DNA from: Porticoccaceae bacterium
GTDB lineage: Bacteria > Pseudomonadota > Gammaproteobacteria > Pseudomonadales > Porticoccaceae
Direction: 5' to 3'
DNA length: 64,000 bases
Assembly: GCA_018069525.1 (NCBI GenBank)
Contig: JAGPUQ010000026.1
Span: forward strand, 62,001-126,000
The stretch's first letter is position 1. Each line of letters opens with the position of its first letter. The translations under genes and the position numbers were made by a program. The notes beneath the pieces are model-generated. The model was not told where the DNA came from, ran no database searches, and worked only from the letters and a program-made list of their open reading frames with translations. Positions 54,381-64,000 of this stretch are shown one piece after another.

Positions 54381-56021
54381 CTAGCGTCGAACGACGCCTT
54401 TAGCAAATTCCCGCAATTCAAACTTCTGAATTTTCCCACTAGCGGTGCGCGGCATATCAGCGATAATCTCTAAGTGTTCCGGCAAATAATTTCTTGCCAA
54501 TTGATGTTCTTTTAAGAAATCGACCATGCTGTTGAAGCTAAATTCTGCTCCATCTTTAAGCGTTACAAAACAACAACCTAGTTCTCCCAGACGCTCATCG
54601 GGCATCGCCACGACGGCACAATCAATAATATCTGGATGCTTGTAGAGAATGTTTTCAACCTCAACGACTGGAATATTTTCCCCGCCGCGAATGATAATGT
54701 CTTTGGATCGACCGGTAATACGGATATAACCATCTTCGTCCATCCGCGCTAGATCGCCGGTATCAAAGAACCCATCTGCATCGACATCATAGGCTTCAGG
54801 GCGCTTGAGATAACCGATAAACGTTGCCGGACCTTTTTCCAACAAGCGGCCTTCGTCGCCCTGCGGCAAGGTATTGCCGTTTTCATCGACAATTTTAACT
54901 TCGCAACCCGGCACCGCAACACCATCGCTACCAAATATTTTTTCTGGTAGATCATCGAGTTTGGTGGTAGTTACTACACCACATTCGCTCATTCCCCACA
55001 CCGCTATTAAGTGAATTGAGAGTTTCTCAGCCGCCTCTTGCGCCAGCACACTGGGAATCGGTGCGCCGCCACAAACAAATAAACGAAAGCGCTCGGAATT
55101 ACATTCGTCACCACGATCAGAATTGGTCAGGTCGGCCAAAAAGGGCGTCGCTCCCATTGCGAAAGAGGCATTTTCCTCCTTGATCAATTGCCAACCCATA
55201 TTAACGTTCCAGACGTCAAGAAAAATTGCTTTGGTTTTAAGCACCATCGGCATCCACATGCCGTACATAAATCCGGTTAAGTGGGCGAGCGGAGAACCCA
55301 TAAACACATCGTCGTCTTGGGACATGGCGCAGCGCTCAACCATCTGATGCACGCTAAACAAAAATGTATTAGAACAGTGCATCACGCCCTTCGGCATTCC
55401 GGTAGTACCTGAGGTGTACATCAACAGAACGACGTCATTAGGATTGAGTTGGCGCTCTTGAAACAAAGCTCCCGTATCGGTATCCAGAGAATGATTAATC
55501 AAAGCCTTCTCAAAACCGTTATCAGCATCACTACCCACCACAAACAAATGCTGTAAGTGAGGTAATTTATCACGCATTTTATCAATCATCACTTCGTGAT
55601 CGAAGCCGCGAAAGTTTTTTGGCACAATCAATATTTTTGATTCAGCAAAATCGACCATGTACGATAATTCCCGCTCACGGAATATCGGCATCAGCGGATT
55701 ACTAACGGCACCAATGCGCAGACAGGCCAGGTGAATGGCAACAAATTCCCACCAGTTCGGTAATTGAAACGACACCACGTCTTGCTTCTCGATACCGTAG
55801 TGAGCCAGAGCCACCGCGATGCGCTCCGCTTTTTCAGCCAATTGCCGGTAGGTCATCTGACTTTTCTCACCACTGTCCATGCGGTATTCGACAATGGCAA
55901 GATCATCCGGACATTCGGTCAATGCCGCGTCGAAGTAATCAAGTAAGTTTTCATCCTTCCACCAGCCTTCGCGCTGCATGGCTTCAATACGGGATGCGGA
56001 TAAAATGGGGTCGACAATCAT
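54381..56021 (-). CDS. AMP-forming acyl-CoA ligase, cyclohexanecarboxylate-like
   Basis: 546 residues of the ANL superfamily: P loop MYTSGTTGMPKGVMH, WGMSECGV, and the C-terminal motifs DTGDLARMDEDGYIRITGRSKDIIIRGGENI and PRTASGKIQKFELREFAKG with the catalytic Lys. The style (QLPNWWEFVAIHLACLRIGAVSNPLMP) resembles cyclohexanecarboxylate- and short alicyclic acid-CoA ligases. Substrate unproved. Forms an operon with the acyl-CoA dehydrogenase. Confidence 0.9.
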   Translation of the reverse strand: MIVDPILSASRIEAMQREGWWKDENLLDYFDAALTECPDDLAIVEYRMDSGEKSQMTYRQLAEKAERIAVALAHYGIEKQDVVSFQLPNWWEFVAIHLACLRIGAVSNPLMPIFRERELSYMVDFAESKILIVPKNFRGFDHEVMIDKMRDKLPHLQHLFVVGSDADNGFEKALINHSLDTDTGALFQERQLNPNDVVLLMYTSGTTGMPKGVMHCSNTFLFSVHQMVERCAMSQDDDVFMGSPLAHLTGFMYGMWMPMVLKTKAIFLDVWNVNMGWQLIKEENASFAMGATPFLADLTNSDRGDECNSERFRLFVCGGAPIPSVLAQEAAEKLSIHLIAVWGMSECGVVTTTKLDDLPEKIFGSDGVAVPGCEVKIVDENGNTLPQGDEGRLLEKGPATFIGYLKRPEAYDVDADGFFDTGDLARMDEDGYIRITGRSKDIIIRGGENIPVVEVENILYKHPDIIDCAVVAMPDERLGELGCCFVTLKDGAEFSFNSMVDFLKEHQLARNYLPEHLEIIADMPRTASGKIQKFELREFAKGVVRR

Positions 56022-56090
56022 TATTATTTAGCTCCTAATCATTAAAAATAAAATTTAAACTATTTTTGATCGGCATTTATCCGACCAGTA

Positions 56091-56174
56091 AAACTTAGCC
56101 CGTCAAACTTAGTCCGTGAAATGTAGCCCGGGGGATTTAGTCCGTGAAACGTAAACGAACAAACTTAACTACTG
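56091..56174. repeat. Six-copy 14-bp tandem repeat at the orn 3' end
   Basis: Exact 14-bp periodicity with units near AAACTTAGTCCGTG starting at 56091, 56105, 56119, 56133, 56147 and 56161. The last unit contains the orn stop codon (56165-56167). Copies drift from one another by two to six bases but spacing never slips. Confidence 0.85.
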
Positions 56175-56743
56175 GGGACCGACAAAAAATGCTCTCGGTA
56201 GTAGCACAACTCAGCAATAGAATCGCGAATATCATCCATCGCCAGGTGTGTGGATTTCTTTTCCAGCCCGCTCAACAGCTTGGGCGACCAGCGGCGCACC
56301 AGCTCCTTTAAAGTGCTGACATCCAGATTGCGATAGTGAAAATACGCCTCCAGCTCAGGCATTTCTCGCGCCATAAACCGCCGATCCTGACAAATGGAAT
56401 TACCGCACATGGGCGACATCCCCGGTTCTACCCACTCCTTTAAAAAGGCAATGGTTTCCCGCTCGGCATCTTGCGCTGTGTTCTCGCTATTGCGCACCCG
56501 CTCGGTAAGGCCGGACTGGCCGTGTTGCCGAGTGTTCCAGCCGTCCATTGCGTCGAGTACTGCATTGGCTTGATGCACGGCGATCATTGGGCCTTCGGCC
56601 AAAATATTAAGATCTTTGTCCGTCACAATCGTGGCGATTTCTATAATACGATCGTTCACTGTGTCGAGCCCGGTCATTTCCAGGTCAATCCAGATTAAAT
56701 TCATTGCTGCGAGGTCATTACTCGCCGCGATATCATTTGTCAT
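56165..56743 (-). CDS. orn: Oligoribonuclease
   Basis: DEDDh 3'-5' exonuclease that clears 2-5-base RNAs and pGpG. 192 residues with exo I motif [10 protein letters not shown], exo [16 protein letters not shown] region and exo [20 protein letters not shown] 56743 is kept; ATG 56704 ([10 protein letters not shown]) would give 179 residues, nearer the family length. Confidence 0.95.
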   Translation of the reverse strand: MTNDIAASNDLAAMNLIWIDLEMTGLDTVNDRIIEIATIVTDKDLNILAEGPMIAVHQANAVLDAMDGWNTRQHGQSGLTERVRNSENTAQDAERETIAFLKEWVEPGMSPMCGNSICQDRRFMAREMPELEAYFHYRNLDVSTLKELVRRWSPKLLSGLEKKSTHLAMDDIRDSIAELCYYREHFLSVPSS

Positions 56744-56758
56744 AACTGCTAGCTCACA

Positions 56759-57841
56759 TTAGTCTTTATCTTGATGTTCCCGGGCATTTTCAACTAGCTC
56801 AGCTAAGGTTTTTAGCCGCTCATCCCAGACACTTATCTGCCCTTTGATTCGTTCGGTCTCCGCCGGGTTAGTCACTTCGGACAGCCCGTTCTTCGCTTCT
56901 TTAATACTATTGCTGAGGCTTTCCATATCACGAATCATCGCCTCTATTTTCCCCGCACGATCCGCTTTGTCAAAAATCAGCCCCTCTGGTGAGCGCTCAT
57001 CCGCCACAGGCCTGGCAACAATAGCACTATTTCCCCTAGCGTTAATATCTGCCGTTGTCGGGGTAAAGCTACCCAATACAGGCAACTGAAACTGGTTGAT
57101 AAAATGTGGCGACACAATTTCGATACCAGCACCGTGGAGATGATCCAGGACCTGTGTTCGCAGGCGAGTTTGCAGCGTGAGCAACTGGCTAAGGTCGGTG
57201 CAAAACCCTGAAGCTTGATAACCAATGGCAAAATTTCCCAGTTCCAGCACTCGCACAAAAGGGTCTTTCAGACCTGCCATCGACGCTGCTTCAAGCAGCA
57301 GCACTTCGACACGATGGTGGGGCACGTCATAGCCCAGAGACACATCGCAGGATATTACCGTGCCCGATGCTCGCGTTACTTTTACCGGGTTCACCGAAAG
57401 GTAGAGATTGGGCAGGGTCACCAGATCTCTGTCGATAGTTTGTAGTTCAGTATGAAACAGGCCGCGTTCGGTAACCCGGCCAAACCAGCTATCAACCCGA
57501 ATAAAGTCCCCCGGTTGAAAGCTTTTTACGCTGCGCTGCATGAACCCCGCCATAACATTGGCGACAAACGTAGTTGATGAAAGGGTGAGCATTGCTGTTA
57601 ACACCAGACCCAACAGCGTTAACAGTTGGTTACGGGTCGAGACATCCGTGGGTAGTGCCAGTATTATTACTACGATGGCAGCGACGGTAAGGCCCAATAG
57701 AATCAACTGTCTTGGGAAGCGCGCCGCGGTGCTCAGCCCTGCGCGTTTACTTAATAAAATATGTGCGAGCCACAACGCAGTGCTCACCACCGTCAGTGTG
57801 ATCAGGAGTGGAAGGTAATCGCGAAACAGGCTGAATGACAT
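56759..57841 (-). CDS. Mechanosensitive channel, MscS family
   Basis: 360 residues from ATG 57841 (the frame is open to GTG 57895). Three TM helices lie in the first 120 residues; the pore helix carries TLSSTTFVANVMAGFM and is followed by the MscS beta domain (VKSFQPGDFIRVDSWFGRVTERGLF). The C-terminal 100 residues form a charged coiled coil ending EHQDKD. It opens on membrane tension in hypo-osmotic shock. Followed by orn with 15 bp between. Confidence 0.88.
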   Translation of the reverse strand: MSFSLFRDYLPLLITLTVVSTALWLAHILLSKRAGLSTAARFPRQLILLGLTVAAIVVIILALPTDVSTRNQLLTLLGLVLTAMLTLSSTTFVANVMAGFMQRSVKSFQPGDFIRVDSWFGRVTERGLFHTELQTIDRDLVTLPNLYLSVNPVKVTRASGTVISCDVSLGYDVPHHRVEVLLLEAASMAGLKDPFVRVLELGNFAIGYQASGFCTDLSQLLTLQTRLRTQVLDHLHGAGIEIVSPHFINQFQLPVLGSFTPTTADINARGNSAIVARPVADERSPEGLIFDKADRAGKIEAMIRDMESLSNSIKEAKNGLSEVTNPAETERIKGQISVWDERLKTLAELVENAREHQDKD

Positions 57842-57963
57842 AACATCGGGTACCAATAGTAAGAAGTGGCAGTGGTGCGAGATCAAACGGGCCACACCTA
57901 AACGTTAAGCCAATGTAACCCGCGGGTAATATCCTATATGCTGGCGCTCTTTGACGCTAGCTT

Positions 57964-58025
57964 CCTAAGGCTCTAGTAAACTCAAGTCATCGGTAAACCC
58001 CAAGTCATCACTATACTTAAGGCAC
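57964..58025. repeat. Degenerate GTAAAC(T/C)CCAAGTCATC repeat
   Basis: Two clear 17-19-bp units at 57976-58010 with partial copies on either side, in the MscS-rsgA spacer. Confidence 0.55.
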
Positions 58026-58041
58026 CAATCAAACCCAGGGC

Positions 58042-59040
58042 ATGAGCAAACGTAACCTCACTTTACAACAACAGCGCCGTATCAGCGAAAAACGCCTGCG
58101 CGAAGCTATCGATCCCGCCGAGCAACTGCCCGCTGACGAACAACTCGGTGTCGAGCAAATCGGCGCAGTCTATGCGCGCTATGGTCAGCAGGCCGATATT
58201 ATTGACCCCGAACAACCCACTGCCCCACCCAAGCGCTGCTATTTGCGCGCCAATCTTGGGTCCCCCGTAGCCGGCGACCGAGTAGTCTGGCGCGACGGCA
58301 CTCCCTACGGCGTAGTTACCGCGCTGATGCCCCGACACAGCGTGCTGGAGCGGCCCGACCATAACAACCAGCCGCGTCCGGTAGCCGCCAATATTGACTT
58401 GGTGTGCGTAGTGATTGCACCTGAACCCGAACCTCACGGCAATTTGATCGACCGTTTCTTGGTCGCCGCCCGGCTCCATGACCTGGAAGCGATCCTGGTG
58501 GTTAATAAGACTGATCTCGATACCCCCCACTCCGGTGAGCTCGATTTGCTGATTGAGCTGTATCGCAAACTCGGCTACGAGGTGTACCCGGTCTCCGCTA
58601 AAACCGGTACGGGGATCCCAGAGTTAACCGCGCGACTGCACGACAATTATGGCATTCTCGCCGGTCAATCGGGGGTCGGTAAATCCTCGCTGATCAATCA
58701 CCTGTTTCCCGACATCGACGCCCGAGTTGGCGAGCTGTCTACACAAAAGCGTAAAGGCAAGCACACTACCACCGCCTCGCACCTGTACCTCTTACCGGAA
58801 GGCGGTGGGGTGATCGATTCCCCCGGGATTCGCGAATTTGGTCTTGGCCACCTGCCATCCAACAATCTGATCGAAGGTTTTGTGGAGTTGCGACCGCTAC
58901 TGGGACAATGCCAGTTCCGGGATTGCAGTCACACTCAGGAGCCGCGCTGCGCTATCATTGCAGCCCTTGAACGCGGCGAGGTCGACCCTCGCCGACTGGC
59001 CAGCTTGCGCCATATGGAACAGGCCATATTCACTCGTTAA
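58042..59040 (+). CDS. rsgA: Small ribosomal subunit biogenesis GTPase RsgA
   Basis: 332 residues with circularly permuted G motifs: G4 VNKTD, then G1 GQSGVGKSSLINHLF, G3 DSPG, OB fold before and zinc-binding C-terminus (CQFRDCSHTQEPRCAI). Matures the 30S subunit. Promoter side faces the MscS gene. Confidence 0.96.
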   Translation: MSKRNLTLQQQRRISEKRLREAIDPAEQLPADEQLGVEQIGAVYARYGQQADIIDPEQPTAPPKRCYLRANLGSPVAGDRVVWRDGTPYGVVTALMPRHSVLERPDHNNQPRPVAANIDLVCVVIAPEPEPHGNLIDRFLVAARLHDLEAILVVNKTDLDTPHSGELDLLIELYRKLGYEVYPVSAKTGTGIPELTARLHDNYGILAGQSGVGKSSLINHLFPDIDARVGELSTQKRKGKHTTTASHLYLLPEGGGVIDSPGIREFGLGHLPSNNLIEGFVELRPLLGQCQFRDCSHTQEPRCAIIAALERGEVDPRRLASLRHMEQAIFTR

Positions 59041-59224
59041 ACAGTACTGGGTGATTTTTAACTTTATCGTTTTCGATTCCTTAAATAAATTTATATCTTT
59101 AAACAAAACCCAAACCTTTAAGCAAAAATCTGCCCTTTAAAAAGAGACACCGCTATTAATACCATAACCGCCCCGCTTAGCATCCAGCGCGCTTCGTTCA
59201 ATAATTTTGCATCGATCTACCATC

Positions 59225-60115
59225 ATGAATACTAAACTCGATAGCTTTCGGGTCAGTCTGCAACGACTGTTACCCCAGCACTTGCTGTCCCGCCTGGCGG
59301 GCAAGCTGACCGATGCACGCCAGCCCTGGCTGAAAAATTTTCTGATCCACCTAAGTATTCGACGTTTCAATATTGACTTAAGCGATGCACTGGAGCCCGA
59401 CCCCGAAGCTTATAACTGCTTTAATGATTTCTTCACGCGGGCTTTGCGTCCGGATGCGCGACCAATCGCCACCGACTACGCAGTTTCCCCAGCCGATGGC
59501 GTACTCAGCCAGGCAGGGAAAATCGACGGCGGCCGTATTATTCAGGCCAAGGGCCGCGACTTTGACGTCGCCACCTTGCTGGGCGAGCCCAACGAACAGC
59601 GCCCCAAGGACGCGGGACAGCCATTTCAGGACGGTCTGTTCGCCACCATCTACTTATCCCCAAGAGACTATCACCGGGTGCATATGCCCCTCGCGGGCAT
59701 TTTGCGAAAAACCCGTTATATTCCTGGCAAGCTATTTTCAGTAAACGCAGTCACCACTCAACACCTTGATCAACTGTTCGCCACCAATGAACGCCTGGTG
59801 TGTTGGTTTGAGACCGAAGTTGGCGATATGGTTCTAATACTGGTCGGTGCCATGTTAGTCGCGGGCATTGAGTCCGTATGGCACGGCCATTACTCACCCG
59901 GCACCAGCGCTGACGAGCTATTCGATGGCGATAACAATGTCGATGGCGATAACAAAGGCCTTCAACTGGCAAAGGGCGAAGAAATGGGGCGCTTCAAATT
60001 TGGCTCCACCGCCATTGTACTCTTGCCGCCAGGCGCAGATCTCGCGGCAGAGGTAGAGGCAGGTCAATTTATAACGATGGGTTCGGCGGTCGCCAAGATC
60101 GACGGTTGCACATAA
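59225..60115 (+). CDS. psd: Phosphatidylserine decarboxylase proenzyme
   Basis: 296 residues from ATG 59225. Segments FNDFFTRALRPDARPI, VSPADG and YLSPRDYHRVHMPL are canonical. The self-cleavage site reads FGST (about 259-262) instead of the common LGST; cleavage between Gly and Ser makes the pyruvoyl cofactor. A short in-frame repeat (GDNNVDGDN, 18-bp unit at 59926-59957) inserts next to the site. Converts phosphatidylserine to phosphatidylethanolamine in the inner membrane. Confidence 0.95.
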   Translation: MNTKLDSFRVSLQRLLPQHLLSRLAGKLTDARQPWLKNFLIHLSIRRFNIDLSDALEPDPEAYNCFNDFFTRALRPDARPIATDYAVSPADGVLSQAGKIDGGRIIQAKGRDFDVATLLGEPNEQRPKDAGQPFQDGLFATIYLSPRDYHRVHMPLAGILRKTRYIPGKLFSVNAVTTQHLDQLFATNERLVCWFETEVGDMVLILVGAMLVAGIESVWHGHYSPGTSADELFDGDNNVDGDNKGLQLAKGEEMGRFKFGSTAIVLLPPGADLAAEVEAGQFITMGSAVAKIDGCT

Positions 60116-60136
60116 AGCGCCGTCGGTTATATATCC

Positions 60137-60207
60137 ATAGGTCAGTATCAATAGACCGGTGCCGATAGGTCCGTGCTCATAAGATCAGTACCGACAGATC
60201 ATTACCC
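60137..60207. repeat. Five-copy 14-bp degenerate tandem repeat
   Basis: Units near ATAGGTC(A/C)GTATCA starting at 60137, 60151, 60165, 60179 and about 60194, immediately after psd. One base of slippage near the last unit. Confidence 0.75.
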
Positions 60208-60260
60208 CTTAATCAGCGCCAGTAAATCAATGTCAATAAAAAGTGCAAACCGGCCATAAA

Positions 60261-60286
60261 AAAAAGAGGCCTATTGGCCTCTTTTT
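60261..60286. terminator. Bidirectional terminator between psd and the HD-GYP gene
   Basis: Perfect 11-bp stem AAAAAGAGGCC / GGCCTCTTTTT with loop TATT, flanked by A and T runs. It sits between two convergent genes and serves both. Confidence 0.92.
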
Positions 60287-60340
60287 TTATGTTGAATTGT
60301 TAACTATCGGCGGGATCACTCCCTAAACAGGGAATCATAC

Positions 60341-61729
60341 TTATTCGCGGAAACGATCGCGCAGACCCGCCAACAAACCCGCTTTTTTCTTTTCGATTTC
60401 GACTTTCATAAACACGGTCGAAATCGTGCTCAAGTCAACGTCGTAACCCGTAGGTTCAAGATCGCGGGCAATGGAAATTCGATTCAACTCCTGCACCTGC
60501 TCTCGCCCGCGTTCGAGCATTACCTGGCGGGTTGCTTCCTGATCTTTGAGATTCACCAAATAAAAGTTTTTATTGAGGTCACCGCCAAACTGATCCAATA
60601 CCGCAACTTGCGGAGTTAAGCGTGAATCTGGGTGCTGTTCAACGACGACACCAATGTCCCCCGAAGTCAACTCCACCAAAGTGCCGGTGGGGTATAAACC
60701 GATCGACTGGATAAATTGCACGACTAAATCTTCCTGAAAATCAACACCGCGCATATTGTAGAGCGAGCTAACCGCCTTAGAAGGCGATACCGGTTCATCA
60801 GATTCTTCTGGATTGCTAATCGCATCAAATACCGTGGCTATCCCCGCGATACGAGCCAATAGGGGAATTTTATTACCCGACAGGCGCTCCGGAAAGCCGG
60901 TGCCATTAAGGCGTTCGCAGTGATAGCGCACCACCGAAATAATTCTCGGCTCGACAGCGCGAGTATCGCGCAACATCTCCACACCACGAGCGACAAAACT
61001 TTCATATTCGAGTTGTTCTTCAGCACTGCGATTAGGCTTGCGCAATAAGCCGTTGGCAATATTCAACTTACCAACATCTTTCAATAAAGTACCCATGCAC
61101 AGCACGGCTACTTCCTGTTTCTCCATGCCGATAAACCGCGCAAACTGTACGGCCCACAGCGCAGAACGCAAGCTGTGATCGTGGGTGCGGGCATCTTGCT
61201 CCCGAAGTCGGATCAACCAGGTAAACGCATCGGGACAACGAAGCACACTGCTGACCATGTCGTCTACACTGTGGCGTAATTTATCGTAGTCAGCCAATTT
61301 GCCTTTGGCAATCTGCTTGGTAACCAGGGTCAGATGACCTTTGAGATGCTTAACGATAGTCTGAGCTTTATCCATTTCATCACGCAGAGCTACCGTCGCC
61401 GTATAGACGCCCTTGCGCACCACCAGTGGGCTCGTCGAAAAAGCGTCACTAGGGCCACCGCCGACGCGACCCCGCACCGACTCAGCGCCACCGGCAGGGC
61501 GACCGCGCTGTGGTATAGCAGTACCGCCTACATCGACCGGTGAGCGGCCTTTTTCAGTATCGACGTAAACGTAATCGCAATACGCACGCAGGGTAATAAT
61601 GTCTTCCGTCGAGCGGACATGAAAACCCTGTAAAGGGAAGGGGGTTTGCGACCACGGCCTATCCAGGCGAGAAACATACATCCCAATCGCCAGGTTATTC
61701 ACTTCCACTTGTATCTGCTTAATTGCCAT
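60341..61729 (-). CDS. Degenerate HD-GYP domain protein with DUF3391
   Basis: 462 residues from ATG 61729. An N-terminal DUF3391 domain (IGMYVSRLDRPWSQTPFPLQGF) precedes an HD-GYP domain. The metal-binding HD pair is altered: the family's LLHDIGK reads LLKDVGK, HHE reads HCE, and GYP reads GFP in NGTGFP. The His-to-Lys change should impair metal binding, so c-di-GMP hydrolysis is doubtful and a c-di-GMP-binding or protein-interaction role is more likely. Monocistronic. Nothing nearby names a pathway. Confidence 0.88.
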   Translation of the reverse strand: MAIKQIQVEVNNLAIGMYVSRLDRPWSQTPFPLQGFHVRSTEDIITLRAYCDYVYVDTEKGRSPVDVGGTAIPQRGRPAGGAESVRGRVGGGPSDAFSTSPLVVRKGVYTATVALRDEMDKAQTIVKHLKGHLTLVTKQIAKGKLADYDKLRHSVDDMVSSVLRCPDAFTWLIRLREQDARTHDHSLRSALWAVQFARFIGMEKQEVAVLCMGTLLKDVGKLNIANGLLRKPNRSAEEQLEYESFVARGVEMLRDTRAVEPRIISVVRYHCERLNGTGFPERLSGNKIPLLARIAGIATVFDAISNPEESDEPVSPSKAVSSLYNMRGVDFQEDLVVQFIQSIGLYPTGTLVELTSGDIGVVVEQHPDSRLTPQVAVLDQFGGDLNKNFYLVNLKDQEATRQVMLERGREQVQELNRISIARDLEPTGYDVDLSTISTVFMKVEIEKKKAGLLAGLRDRFRE

Positions 61730-61966
61730 TACGCGTAAACCTTTAACTCCAGCCAATCGACGCTAAAATTATTCTCGCGTCTTATCTCTGCCCCTGGATT
61801 CACGTATCCATCACTCCCTGTTTACGTTATTCCCTGTACGTCATACCTTGATGACAACAATCCAGCCAGTGGCTTGATAAGTAGCATAGAGCAGCAAACC
61901 CAAGATACAACAGCAAACTGCTCACCGGTAGTTTTTTACGACAAACGCATGATTTCAGCCACTTAC

Positions 61967-63028
61967 TTACTGATATTTCACAGAAATTTCGTGAACTGCG
62001 TCAACTAATGCGGCGACATTGTCCGGAGGCACATCCGGAGTAATACCATGGCCTAAGTTAAATACATGGCCACTACCCGACCCAAAACGACCCAATATGT
62101 GCTTCACTTCGGCTCGTATGGTCTCAGTGGACGTCCTTAATACCGCCGGATCCATATTACCTTGCAAGGCCACAGTATCGCCTATTCTGGCCCTGGCATC
62201 ACCTATATCCACGGCCCAGTCCAGACCCACACCCTGGCAGCCAATCGCGGCTATCGATTCCAGCCAAAGACCTCCGCCTTTGGTGAACACTATCACTGGT
62301 ACCTTACGACCTTCGGCTTCCAAGTTTAACTTAGCAATTATCTTTGACATGTAAGCAAGAGAGAATTCCCTGTATGCGGGCGGTGTTAACACCCCGCCCC
62401 AGGTATCAAAAATTTGTACTGCCTGAGCACCCGCCGCAATCTGTGCGTTCAGATAATCCGCAACTGAATCTGCAAGCTTATCCAACAACAGATGCAGGAC
62501 CTCCGGCTCGTTGTACAGCAGGCGCTTGGTAGCGACGAAATCTCGGCTACTGCGACCCTCGATCATATAGGTGGCAAGTGTCCAGGGGCTGCCCGAAAAA
62601 CCAATCAAAGGCACCCGTCCATTGAGTTCCCGACGAATCAATTTGACTGCATCCAGCACGTAAGGCAGGTCTTTCTCGGTATTGATCACCGACAATTGTT
62701 CGATATCTTTTGCGGTGGTGAGCGGTTTTCTGAAACGCGGGCCTTCACCCTCTTCAAAATAGAGTCCCAGGCCCATGGCATCGGGAATAGTGAGGATGTC
62801 GGAGAATAAAATGGCCGCATCAAGATCGAAACGTTCAAGTGGCTGTAAAGTCACCTCGCAAGCCAACTGAGGATTGGTGCACAGGGACATAAAGTCACCG
62901 GCCTTGCTCCGAATCGCACGATATTCGGGCAAATAGCGTCCCGCCTGACGCATCACCCATACGGGGGTTGCGTCCACGGGTTGGCGCAACAAAGCACGCA
63001 AAAAACGGTCGTTTTTAAGCGGGGTCAT
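61967..63028 (-). CDS. hemE: Uroporphyrinogen decarboxylase
   Basis: 353 residues: [14 protein letters not shown] with the substrate-binding Arg residues, [14 protein letters not shown] with the catalytic Asp, and [11 protein letters not shown] near the end. It converts uroporphyrinogen III to coproporphyrinogen III in heme synthesis. Located downstream of gltD as in Pseudomonas. Confidence 0.97.
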   Translation of the reverse strand: MTPLKNDRFLRALLRQPVDATPVWVMRQAGRYLPEYRAIRSKAGDFMSLCTNPQLACEVTLQPLERFDLDAAILFSDILTIPDAMGLGLYFEEGEGPRFRKPLTTAKDIEQLSVINTEKDLPYVLDAVKLIRRELNGRVPLIGFSGSPWTLATYMIEGRSSRDFVATKRLLYNEPEVLHLLLDKLADSVADYLNAQIAAGAQAVQIFDTWGGVLTPPAYREFSLAYMSKIIAKLNLEAEGRKVPVIVFTKGGGLWLESIAAIGCQGVGLDWAVDIGDARARIGDTVALQGNMDPAVLRTSTETIRAEVKHILGRFGSGSGHVFNLGHGITPDVPPDNVAALVDAVHEISVKYQ

Positions 63029-63253
63029 CGTCGATGATTCCTTCTAATCTAGTGGTGCTACAAGAATACTGCGGGAATGCTTTTGAAAGTGCTCTACGCT
63101 TCTTAATCTACAAACCACAGATCACATTTTATCTACAAAGCACAAACCGCATTATCACCTACTGTTATTTAAAGCCGCATCTCAATAGCGTTGACTTATA
63201 ACGGCTCGGAGTTATAGCCAGGCTTGTGGGTATTCGATGATCAATCCAGGGGC

Positions 63254-64000
<747 letters not shown>

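Overview
The window reads as a chromosomal segment of a free-living, aerobic gammaproteobacterium. The gene order aspS-yebC-ruvCAB-ybgC-tolQRAB-pal-cpoB-queE-queC-tRNA-Lys-(insert)-nadA is a Pseudomonas/Cellvibrionales-type backbone. Acyl-CoA metabolism genes (CaiB/BaiF transferase, acyl-CoA dehydrogenase, acyl-CoA ligase) and several large chemoreceptors suggest an aquatic, perhaps marine, heterotroph. That placement is inference from synteny and protein style; no marker gene for species is present.

Layout. (1) 1-12.1 kb: the 5' part of nadA, then an accessory block between nadA and tRNA-Lys: an outer-membrane porin, a short phosphate-binding-protein-like periplasmic protein, four tandem methyl-accepting chemotaxis proteins and a KirBac-type potassium channel. 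A decayed piece of nadA lies between the third and fourth receptor genes, and direct repeats carrying the 3' end of tRNA-Lys lie to the right. (2) 12.7-26.3 kb, all on the minus strand: tRNA-Lys, queuosine genes queC and queE, the Tol-Pal envelope operon, RuvABC, a small acidic protein, YebC, AspRS and an FmdB zinc ribbon. (3) 26.5-31.1 kb: a lysine-tailed HU-like protein, ProRS, a lytic transglycosylase and a YdjM-like membrane protein. (4) 31.2-46.3 kb: a long plus-strand cluster of envelope genes that I do not recognise as any named system: TPR/TonB-like protein, lipoproteins, membrane-anchored TPR protein, PEGA-repeat protein with an FGE-like domain, MotA/TolQ/ExbB-type proton-channel subunit, Hsp70/actin-like protein, two membrane-anchored VWA proteins, two more lipoproteins and an M48 metalloprotease. 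(5) 46.5-52.1 kb: SlyD, a CaiB-like enzyme, the retropepsin / transglutaminase-7TM / ATP-grasp triad and a small unknown protein. (6) 52.6-64 kb: peroxiredoxin, acyl-CoA dehydrogenase, acyl-CoA ligase, Orn, an MscS channel, RsgA, Psd, a degenerate HD-GYP protein, HemE and part of GltD.

The best candidate for an undescribed system is the 32.8-46.3 kb cluster. The two VWA proteins each begin with a short basic tail and one transmembrane helix carrying an Asp in the context FLD(I/V), placed like the proton-accepting Asp of TolR/ExbD/MotB. Together with the neighbouring TolQ/MotA-like protein this suggests a proton-driven envelope machine whose B subunits end in periplasmic VWA domains instead of peptidoglycan-binding domains.

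A second window-wide oddity is that many intergenic regions contain short degenerate tandem repeats (period about 9-20 bp, often 14-15 bp) with a different unit at each locus. In-frame counterparts occur in several coding regions (tolA, cpoB, psd, the fourth receptor gene).
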